Assembly: GCA_009617715.1 (NCBI GenBank)
Contig: VTFK01000014.1
Coordinates: 1,054,001 to 1,118,000, forward strand
DNA length: 64,000 nucleotides
Direction: 5' to 3'
From: Plectrocnemia conspersa
Taxonomy: Eukaryota > Arthropoda > Insecta > Trichoptera > Polycentropodidae
Positions 24,601 to 35,464 of this stretch are shown piece by piece; position 1 is the first letter of the stretch; each line of letters begins with the position of its first letter. The translations under genes were made by a program, and so were the position numbers. The notes beneath the pieces are model-generated. The model did not search any database. It saw only the letters and a list, made by a program, of their open reading frames with translations, and was not told the origin of the DNA.

Positions 24601-25363
24601 CTTCGAAGGCAAGATTTTGAATAAGAGCCTGAATCCAGATGAAGCTATAGCTTACGGTGCTGCTCTCCATGCCTCACAATTGAGTGATCTTATGTCGATA
24701 GAAAGCTTTCAGCTGCAAGATGTTGCTCCATTATCGATCGGTATGCCGAAAAGAACTAAGGAAATGGTGTTTTGGATCAAAAGAAATACACCACTACCGA
24801 CCAGCGTCGTCAAGCCTTGCTTTACAGTAATAGATAATCAAGTTAATATGATATTTAAAATATACGAAGGAGAACGATTGATTAGCTCGGATAATACCTA
24901 TTTAGGAAAGTTTCAAATCAAAAACCTTTCCAAAGGTCTAGCAGGAAAAGTCAAAGTCGACGTTCAGTTTGAAGTGGACGAGAATGGAATATTACATATA
25001 ACGGCAAAAGAAGAAGTTTCTGCAAGTGAAAAGAAAATCAAAATCACAAGCAATATTGGAAGACTCTCCGACGCTGAGGTCAGTCGAATCATTAGGGATG
25101 CAGAGAAGTACAGACAAGAAGATAAAACGAGAAGTGAGCTCAACGCAGCTAAGAATAGCTTAGAAACCTTTATCATTAACATTCTCTCCAGGGTAGACAA
25201 TAATGAGTTGCAAATTGAATTATCGAGCGAAGAATTGGAAAGCATGAGAAATAATTGTAACGCATCACTACAATGGGTGGACGAAAACGCCAATGCTACC
25301 TTAGAAGAATTAAAGGAACACTTGGTTCAGCTAAAGATTACTTGTAATAAGCTGGATTTGTAA
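21642..25363 (+). CDS. Hsp70-family chaperone gene with a one-base frame break and no EEVD tail
   Basis: Exons 21642-21656, 21720-21923 and 23751-25363. Hsp70s use ATP-driven cycling to bind and release unfolded segments. Exon 2 encodes the first phosphate motif ([13 protein letters not shown]). Exon 3 has [39 protein letters not shown], the adenosine motif [11 protein letters not shown], then the substrate-binding domain ([14 protein letters not shown]) and part of the lid. Conservation across 537 codons implies long-term selection. Exon 2 is one base short: a G run at 21872-21875 shifts frame and hits a stop before the donor, while exon 3 continues in the expected frame. This could be a sequencing error, an allele or a recent loss. 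The protein ends ...TCNKLDL, without the GGMP repeats and EEVD of cytosolic Hsp70s, so TPR co-chaperones should not bind there. Intron 2 carries a transposon. PolyA signal at 25379. Confidence 0.8.
22801..23671 (+). mobile_element. 870-base DNA transposon, copy 2, inside Hsp70 intron 2
   Basis: Same element as 15161-16030 in the opposite orientation, bounded by TA at 22799-22800 and 23672-23673. The internal ORF at 22849-23133 ([13 protein letters not shown]...) is about 90% alike at the protein level but ends earlier. The related decayed locus at 28.3-30.2 kb has the same flanks with a single TA (CCTACCTTAT near 29100) and no element, so this insertion came after the duplication or hit only one copy. 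Confidence 0.9.
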
Positions 25364-25649
25364 AATGTATTTATATATAATAAAAATAACAGTGTAAACA
25401 GGCATAAAAATGTTTTTTCAGTCCTAATCAGTCCTTATATGAATTATCAAATACATAAGAAAACCATTAAGGAAGATTTCACGTGTATGTAAAGGGAAAT
25501 ATTTTTTAGGAAAGAATATTTATTTATAATTTTCTCCAGAACCAATAATAACAAAGTTGCAACATTTTACTTATTTTAATTATGTTTGTTTAATTTCAGA
25601 TTAGACTAACTAACGAACTAATATATTCATATTTTAATGTTAACGAACT
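25364..25649. other. downstream region of the Hsp70-like gene
   Basis: Contains the likely 3' UTR with AATAAA at 25379 and AT-rich sequence up to the duplicated flank. Nothing else is supported. Confidence 0.5.
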
Positions 25650-25860
25650 TAATATATTCCTATTGGACGTTGAGCTGGTTCGTTGTCTAATGTGAAGAGT
25701 GAAGCGGTCGTTTCTTTGAACTTTGATGGCCTAAAGTTAGTTGTTTTCTTTAATTCCAGTTTTTACAATCTCAAAGTTTGAAGTGGAAATTATATTTGCC
25801 TCTGTGTATGTCTTTTATACACATGGCTCGTCCAGAGGGAGGCTCGCTCATTTATTTAAT
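25650..25860. repeat. second copy of the Hsp70 locus flank
   Basis: Matches 19990-20170 in order: GACGT-GAGCTGGTTCG, GTGAAGAGTGAAGCGGTCG, an AATCTCAAAGTT block, GTCTTTTATACACATGGC and CCAGAG-GAGGCTCGCTCA. It starts about 290 bases after the Hsp70-like stop codon and marks the junction of a tandem duplication. Confidence 0.7.
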
Positions 25861-25910
25861 ATTTATTTACAATTTTTTAATTTATTTTTATTTTTTTAGA
25901 TTAAATTAAG

Positions 25911-25952
25911 ACCATCGTGACCTAAGAGGTTACCCCAATGCGCCACGATGGT
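25911..25952 (-). repeat. short hairpin, probable 3' UTR of the retrotransposon relic
   Basis: ACCATCGTG and its complement CACGATGGT are separated by 24 bases. It lies just past the end of the minus-strand retrotransposon relic, followed on that strand by an A-rich tract. Its role as the element's 3' end is inference from position. Confidence 0.4.
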
Positions 25953-26029
25953 CGAAAACAAATTTTAAATTTATAAAACATAAAAAAACGTATATATATA
26001 CATAAATATAACAATACTTTAACATAAAA

Positions 26030-27330
26030 AAAAAATATAAAATATCAAAATTAAATTATACAAACTGGATCAGATCCTCGTAGCTAACATTAAATAGGTC
26101 AATATGTAATGCCAGCGTATTAAGGAGCCGGATGGCCACAGCTATAGGCGAGTCGGCAAGTGCGGATGTCCTAGCCCTAACGGCCATCAAAAGAGGTCGC
26201 GATCGTGATTCTCGAAAATGTTCCGGAACCCAAAACTGGAATTCCTCGAGAATGGCTGGATCGTCGACAGCACCTTTTATTAATTTGAAAAATGCTTAGC
26301 GACATACAGCTTTCTGCGAGAACTCAGCGAATCATATCCCAACGCTCCTAAAAGAAAGGCGCTGGGATATAAATACGGATAATAACCAAATGTCCTTTTG
26401 TAAAGGTATCTTAAATACCTTTTTTGAATTTTTTCCACTAAAAGGGAATATTTGACTATTCGGGGATTCTAAATTATAGATCCCGATTCAAGAATGCTAC
26501 GAACTAAGGTGTCATAGAGGATGCGAATAACTGACGGATCGTCAAAGTGAAAGGCATTCCTCATAACAAAGCCGAGCATTTTGGAAGATTTATCACAGAC
26601 GACGTGTATGTGTAGAGAGAACCTCCATTTGCTCTCGAAAGTGATTCCGAGATCTTTAGTGTAAGTTTCTCTAGTCAAAATGTTACCACCGAGATGGTAG
26701 AAATAAGCTGATCACCATCAGCTTATTTCTACCATCTCGGTAGAAATAAGCTGATGGTGATCGGGATCGAGAAAATGACACAGTATGGCACTTTCCGACA
26801 CTAAAGGGCAGACGGTTAACGGAAGCCCATCTCCACTGAGAGCAGAGGGCCCAGATTGGATCCTTGAGGAACCCCCAAGGGGTAAAATATTATTTTGACA
26901 ATCGGCCACCATAGATTGCAAACTGTCTACGATTGCTTAAGTAACTTGAGAATAACCGAGTTAAATTATCCAAGCAACCGAGGTTCGACAATTTTTTTAA
27001 TAATAACCCATGACAAACTTTGTCAAAGGCTTTCTCAAAATCTGTATACACGACGTCTACTTGAATTCCCGCATCGAGAGAAGTTGTCACCGTTTTGGTG
27101 AACGACAGAAGGTTAGTAACAGTGGAACGGGCAGGACGAAACCCGTGCTGTTTATCTAACAAAACTTGCCGAAAGTGATTATAGATATATTTATGAATAA
27201 TTATTTCAAATAATTTAGCAGGAGTTGACAACACTGCGACTGGTCTATAATTCTTTATATATAATTTGTCACCCTTTTAATGAATAGGGGTGACTTTTGT
27301 GCATTTCCATAGATCAGGAAATGATGATGT
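26030..27330 (-). mobile_element. non-LTR retrotransposon relic with reverse-transcriptase fragments
   Basis: On the minus strand, 27234-26890 encodes reverse-transcriptase fingers/palm motifs: KLFEIIIHKYIYNHF, QHGFRPARSTVTNLL, DVVYTDFEKAFDKVCHGLLL. The catalytic FxDD segment that should follow is broken by frameshifts and a local rearrangement. 26678-26469 gives the thumb-like segment YTKDLGITFESKWRFSLHI and SIRILYDTLVRSILESGS-type sequence typical of Jockey-like ORF2 proteins. Sequence down to about 26030 probably belongs to the same ORF. Multiple stops and frameshifts make it inactive. It has inserted into, or replaced part of, the second Hsp70 unit. Confidence 0.85.
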
Positions 27331-27492
27331 TTTGAGAATCAGATAATTTATTTACAATTTATTTAATATTTATTTACAATTTTTTTAATATTTATTTACA
27401 GTGTTTTTAAATATTTATTAACAATTTAATTTTTTGAATATTTATATACAGTTTATTTAATATTTACTTACAATTTAATTATTTTAATTAAT

Positions 27493-27879
27493 TTACTCGC
27501 ATTTACATGCGGTGTGGTTACTGACCAGTTCTTGGATATAATATTCTTCAAGCTTTCGTCCTGGTAAAAATCTAATGACTTTGAACGCAACCTCAATTAT
27601 CTCCGCTTTATCCATCAAGCAACTTTTACTAATGCCGCTGCATGTTCTAGAAGAATCGCATCTGAACATTGTGATCTGTGTCGGATATATTTGTAGGTCC
27701 GTTTCAATATTGTGCACTATTTCTGTTGCGGATATGGCTCTCGGCTGGGGAGTATCGCACTTTAGCATTTTTGCCCTCCATAGAGTTTCATAGAAAAGAA
27801 ATCGTACATCTTCAGTCGAAGCAGTATTTAAGTGTAAGCATACGGAAAAGAGCAGAGCGAGGATGACTTTTGTAGACAT
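27493..27879 (-). CDS. PDGF/VEGF-like secreted cystine-knot factor
   Basis: A 128-residue uninterrupted ORF. Residues 1-20 are a signal peptide (MSTKVILALLFSVCLHLN). The mature part follows the PDGF/VEGF pattern: Cys41 in CDTPQPR, YPTQITMFRC (Cys74), Cys80, Cys87, and NHTACKC (Cys125, Cys127). In the family, such proteins are secreted ligands of receptor tyrosine kinases; insect members are Pvfs. The six knot cysteines are present. The cysteine normally just before the RC motif and the first of the paired CC are both absent, so the usual interchain disulfides cannot form. The protein is also very short, without a basic or extended tail. A pyrimidine-AG (ttttcagctttcag) directly upstream suggests a 5' UTR intron. 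It sits between a retrotransposon relic and a hAT MITE. The family call is by pattern; a receptor is unknown. Confidence 0.65.
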   Translation of the reverse strand: MSTKVILALLFSVCLHLNTASTEDVRFLFYETLWRAKMLKCDTPQPRAISATEIVHNIETDLQIYPTQITMFRCDSSRTCSGISKSCLMDKAEIIEVAFKVIRFLPGRKLEEYYIQELVSNHTACKCE

Positions 27880-27932
27880 GCTGAAAGCTGAAAATTATTC
27901 TTAGGTTAGCACTTTTTTATTAGTAATACACA

Positions 27933-28199
27933 CAGTGGCGTAGCTATGGGGGGGGCGGAGGGGGCGGGCCGCCCCGGGCGGCACTTGCTTGGGGGCGGCA
28001 TATTCGCGATGGGATCTTCTAGTGTGGTTCTTAACCCTGAATGTACTAAGACATATATAAATCCACGAATAACAAGAGCTTATAATAACCAATTTATTAT
28101 TTTATGAAATGCTGGTTTTATGACCCTGCAAAAAATGTATGAGGAGGGCGGAAATTTTAAGGATCGCCCTGGGTGGCATATACCCTAGCTACGCCACTG
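27933..28199. mobile_element. hAT-type MITE, copy A, with 8-base target duplication
   Basis: A 267-base element with inverted ends CAGTGGCGTAGCTA and TAGCTACGCCACTG, flanked by the perfect direct repeat AATACACA (27925-27932 and 28200-28207). Eight-base duplications and CAGTGG ends are hAT features. It has no coding capacity. A second copy is at 46306-46562. Just outside the right end, CGCCACTGAATACACACT is repeated once more (28192-28235). Confidence 0.85.
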
Positions 28200-28334
28200 A
28201 ATACACACTACAAATATACGCCACTGAATACACACTGGAAATATTTAAAAATACACGAAAACAAATATTGCTTTTTCAAGTAAATTGAAATTACTGACTT
28301 ACTTTTTTTCCACGTATGTCGAGGGCGCAAGAGT

Positions 28335-30230
28335 CAGTGTCCAGATTAATTCTTTACGGAAAATTCTAACACCGAACTGAAAGTTTTTGAATGAATGACA
28401 CAGTATGCCGACGCACAACTTACCTACATATGTACCGCTGGAGATTGCGATTATCCGACGTGACGCACAGTTGTACAACTGATATACCGCCGGCCACATC
28501 TTACTGTATTTTATGTTCGTTATTTCGTCAAAAATACGTACTGCAATAATTTTATGAATGCATTGTCTGCGTATATAGATGTATGCGAGAGAGAAGCGAT
28601 ACATGCGCGTAAAAATATTCATTGTCTCGCTTGTTCTTGTTGAAGCGACAATGCTCATTTCAAACACATTCATCTGTGTCACATCCGGCTATAAAAATAA
28701 ATATTTCGGTCTATTTCGCACAAAATAAAATATATGTAATATCACAGTAACTGGTTGTCAACTCCTACAATACGATTGTGTGAGTAAAGCGTATGCATGT
28801 TTTGGATAAAAAGTGGATAGCGTAATGTTCACTGATATAGACCGTAAAAATAGTGTTTTTTATTAAAAATAATAAAATTTCATTCTATACAGCCAAACTA
28901 ATAATTCTTACTAATTATGAATAATTTTAAATTGTCAAATAAAATGATAGTGTTATATTAATATATAATATTTACGGTTCGTTGATTTTATAATTTTACA
29001 AAAATAAAGTTCTAATTTTTTTTAAACAATTATCGATTTTCATAAATTCGTCTTATTGATTTTATGACGGTTTAGTTTCTATATATAAATGTAATAGTCC
29101 TACCTTATCTACAAGTGGTCAAAAAACATGTAATACTTTTTAATCAGATTCAATAAATTTAATATAGTGATTACTATATTTGAAATTTAGATAGTAAATG
29201 AATTATCAAACGTAATTCGATGATTCATTTACTATGAATAGTATATAACAACGTCCGTTGATGAAATAGCAATAAAAGAGTATACTCTGGCTCAATGTTA
29301 CAACTGCGACGGCGATGGCACGATTTTATTGCTTTTGTCGTGGATTTTTGACTTCTGAGAAGGGATAATTGTCTTTTTTCGCGCTCGTATTGGTCAAAAT
29401 TTGGTTTAGATATGCTTCATTCGATTCCCACTTATTGTGAGTCGTAATATTGTTATAAAAAGTCGACATAAGCATTCCCGGGACTCGGTGCATCGAAAAC
29501 CCTATGTATTCCTGGTCGACCCAAGTCAGAAACCCTAATTACAATAGACAGGATTTATGAAAACATTGATTTTCAAATATGTATTGCTAAGTCGTTTCAA
29601 TTCGATAAACATAAGCTTGTTCGGAGATTGCATCAATACTATACAAAAGACTTTAGATAAGCTAGAATTTTCTAAAAATAGTATTGATCACGTAATCTTG
29701 ATCGGTAGATCTTAGCGGATAGTGAAAATTCAAAGTTATTCGAAGGCAAGAAGCTGAATAAGAGCTTGAATCCAGGTGAAACTATAGCTTACGGTGTTGC
29801 TCTCCGTGTCTCTCAATTAAGAAATCTTATGTCAAAAGAAATGTTTCAGTTGCATGTTGTTGCTTCATTATTAATCAGTATACAGAAACAAACTAAGGAA
29901 ATGGTGTTTTGAAGCAAAATTATCTATTAGTATAAAGCCATGCTTTACGTTAATAGATAATCAAGATAAAATGGTATTTAAAATAAATGAAGGAGAACGA
30001 AGGAAAGTTTCGAATCAAGGACCTTCCCAAAAGTCTAGCAGGTGAAATCAATGTCGACGTTCAGTTTGAAGTGGACGAGAACGGAATATTACTTATAACT
30101 GCAAAAACAAAGAAAGAAAAAATCACAAGCAATATTGGAAGGCTGTCCGACCTGAGGTCAGTCAGAAATACAGACAAGAATATAAGACGAGAAACGAGCT
30201 TAACGCTTTAGGACGATAAATTTTAGAAAG
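28335..30230 (+). pseudogene. decayed tandem copy of the Hsp70-like gene
   Basis: The copy aligns with intron 2 and exon 3 of the upstream gene. Intron blocks are at 28335-28375 and 28850-29190 (CTATACAGCCAAA, CTTTTTAATCAGATTCAATA). Exon 3 fragments run from 29191, then 29540-29960 (ATTGATTTTCAAAT, GTTTCAATTCGATAAAC) to 30210, where [17 protein letters not shown] and SNIGRLSD are still readable. About 550 bases of the ATPase domain are missing, there are many stops and frameshifts, and exons 1-2 are gone. About 470 bases at 28375-28845 and a repeat at 29283-29500 are insertions. It lacks the 870-base transposon that its partner carries. Confidence 0.9.
29283..29500. repeat. interspersed repeat, paired with 39515-39700
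   Basis: Shares CGATTTTATTGCTTTTG, CGTGGATTTTTGACTTCTGA and ATTGGTCAAAATT-GGTTT-like blocks with 39515-39700 in the zinc transporter intron. It is inserted into the Hsp70 pseudogene. Family unknown. Confidence 0.65.
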
Positions 30231-31101
30231 GTAGCGAGCTTCTTTGAAATAAATTTCCATTGGCCGGTAGATAGATTAGAAGCGGTTGCACACAAGTTAT
30301 CTTTTCTCAAGACGATGGATATTTAGTCCTTCATGATTTATTATGCATACCTTAATTCGTTAAGTGGTCTCCCATAGTGTTTCATTTTAACGAAGAAACA
30401 TTATTTTTCTTCAAATAGCCCTTTCTATTATTATATGTGATGAATCTGACAGGACTAATATATTTACATTGTAATTTTTTCAGAATAGCTCAAGCAAACT
30501 TTATTAAGATTTACTGTTATCCATTAAACATACATAATTTTAATGAACGAACTGTGTAGTCTTCTGCTCATAATCAAAGAAAGTGCTTTGTAATATGCCA
30601 TGAGTATAGCCAATTCAAATTGGTGTCTTTGAGTTTGTCGGTTCAAGTCTTCAGGAGTGATTTGTGTTAAGCGAAAAAGTTTGCCGTGGCCATCGAGTGA
30701 TTAGTGATGTGACCAAGCATCATATCTTTTATAATGATCCTATGAGAAAGCCTTAACGCAAATGGAGAGCCAATAGCATTAGCATTTAGCTCCAATTCCA
30801 AATCCAACCTTTGTGTTTATGTGCAAAACTGAAATAATTTCCTCAATATTTTGCAACTATCTGAGGTTTTAGCAAAGAAATATGTACACACCTAGGCCAC
30901 TTACTAGTTATTTGAGAAATCAGAAACAGGTAGTGTCTTTTGTCTGCTGTAACTCTCACAACTTTGTATCTATCGTTTGTAGGATTATGTACAGTATAGT
31001 GCAGAGAATTTGCAAAGAACATAAGTAAAAAAGGAATTTACAGGTTTTTTAAAAACAAAATATAAAATTTCTCTTAAAAATTTATTTTAGGTTTATTACA
31101 A
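30231..31101. other. intergenic sequence between the Hsp70 pseudogene and RpL27A
   Basis: No gene is supported. The right end holds the RpL27A 3' UTR, with a polyA signal (AATAAA on the minus strand) near 31092-31097. Confidence 0.5.
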
Positions 31102-33594
<2,493 letters not shown>

Positions 33595-35464
33595 TTTGCT
33601 GGGCCACGGGAAAGGAGGATGGGTTGCCGCAGCGCGGAAACAACTTTAATGTTAGTATGGCAACACTGATATGAATTTATTTCTGATTTTATTTTTAAAG
33701 CTATAAAATAATATATTTTTTAATTTTAAATTAAAATTGTATGTTTTCTTAATATATAATTTAGCGCCGAAAATAATTAAACTGTTCGAACTCTCCCAAT
33801 TATTTTTTGCGGAATAATGAGGAAACTAATACAATACATTATTACAAACTGTATGTTTTTGTTAATTAAAAAAAAAAGAAATGCTGATTTCTTCTTTGAT
33901 TCGAGTAAATTTAAAAATAAATTAGATAATTTGGTAAGCTAAAAATCACTAGTAGCATATAATATTTTTTTAAATGTCCATCATAAGTAACCTATATGGA
34001 AAATCGAATAAATTTCCAAGTTACATAGGACTTTATAAGATATTAAAAAATGCTAGGTATTTGTACTCTTGGATAATAAAATATAATTTATAAAAAATAT
34101 ATAACACTTTTTTTAAAACGCTTATTGCAATAATATTGTAGCGCATGTACGTTCTGATGGCTATTTAATTAAACGACCTTTTTGGAGAGTTGGCGGCGAC
34201 GCTGCGTTCTTATCCTTGGCCATGGCGAGAGAGAGAGAGAGAGAGAGAGAAAGAGTGAATGCTGCCAGTTCTTAAAAACACTCGCTTCCCAAATTGAGCG
34301 TCGGTGTGGCAGCACTGTGAACTGTCAAATTACCGTCACAATATAAATAATTTTATAGACAAACACTAATTATATATACTATACATATTACAAGTTTTAG
34401 GGCTGGCCTGGGAATATTAAGAGTCCCGGTCTCTAAAAGAAAAGAAAGGTCATCCAGGTTTTTTGTTAATTTAGTAAGATGACATGATTCTTAAAATATC
34501 AATAGAGTACACTAAAAATAAAAAATAATTAACTCGGAAATGTATATTCGTTTAGCTTATGTCTTAGATCTACATATGGTGTAAATCTAAAATTCTTCAT
34601 GAAAATTTTTAGACATTTTGATGTAATATTTTATTGTATTTTTTTATTTTTGCAACATTTTGTTGTAATATTTTATTTTTACTAGCCGCATCTTTGTACT
34701 ACACCAACGAATCCTCAATGACTGAGATAAGCGATTTTAAAAACAATATATGTTAGCCAGCTTCAACCCTCCCCCCTCCCCATTCCACTTCACTCGCAGT
34801 GAATTTTATTTTATAAATATAAAAAAAAGTACCAACACCAGTAATAACATAAAAAATACCTTTTTCTTCTCAAAGAATAAATAATATTGATTTTTATTTG
34901 GCCGCACATGAAAAATATTATTTTTTACATAAAAAAGTATCATGATATCTTATATTTTGTATATTGCTTATAAACCCAATTTGGTTTGCTGTTTGCCGAA
35001 AGTTTCAGAGAATAAATTATTATAAAAACGTGATTCGTTATTTTCTCATATAGAATTTATAATTTTTAGGATTATATATTTGATGCAGAGATAAAAGGTC
35101 CGAATATTTATAAATTTATGTTTATTAGTAATATATTACAAATAATATTAATCATTTTAACATACACAGTATTGTTATGTTCTAATTTAAAAAAATCTGA
35201 AATATACATATTTAATTCAATATCAATAAAATTACATTAACCAGTCTTTTATTTTATCTTAACAATATAATCACAGCACAAATTGACAATTCAGTAAAAT
35301 ATTATATATAATAACTTTTTGTACGATTAATCTTGTTAAAATTCGCTTAAAAACAATATATAGTTGTGTTATTTTGTAAATGCTGCAAAAATATGGTAGT
35401 ATCTGTTATCCAACATAATTTTCGTTGTAACCCTGACTTGGTGACACTAAAATTAGTCACAATG
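33595..35464. other. intergenic region with a GA repeat
   Basis: Holds the RpL27A promoter side (just above 33594), a (GA)n run at 34226-34252, and AT-rich sequence. TGGCAACACTG at 33655-33665 and TGGCAGCACTG at 34306-34316 resemble each other and a known insect core-promoter motif. At 34222 on the minus strand there is an ATG in a strong context (CGCCATGG) followed by 20 codons, MAKDKNAASPPTLQKGRLIK. I cannot say whether it is a real small ORF or a first exon. Confidence 0.35.

Noticed and set aside
24964..25293. 109-codon minus-strand frame
   Set aside because: Shadow of Hsp70 exon 3.
26895..27101. Plus-strand frame opposite the reverse transcriptase fragment
   Set aside because: Shadow of the minus-strand reverse-transcriptase relic.
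27575..27866. Two plus-strand frames opposite the PDGF/VEGF-like ORF
   Set aside because: Neither has a recognisable pattern, while the minus-strand ORF has a signal peptide and ordered cysteines.
28380..28845. Third copy of the 870-base transposon
   Set aside because: Only short similarity (GAGAG-GAGAAGCGAT, TTGTCTCGCTT) and no matching ends; called an insertion of unknown type.
29090..29110. A decayed transposon end in the Hsp70 pseudogene intron
   Set aside because: The flanks are continuous with one TA; no element sequence is present there.
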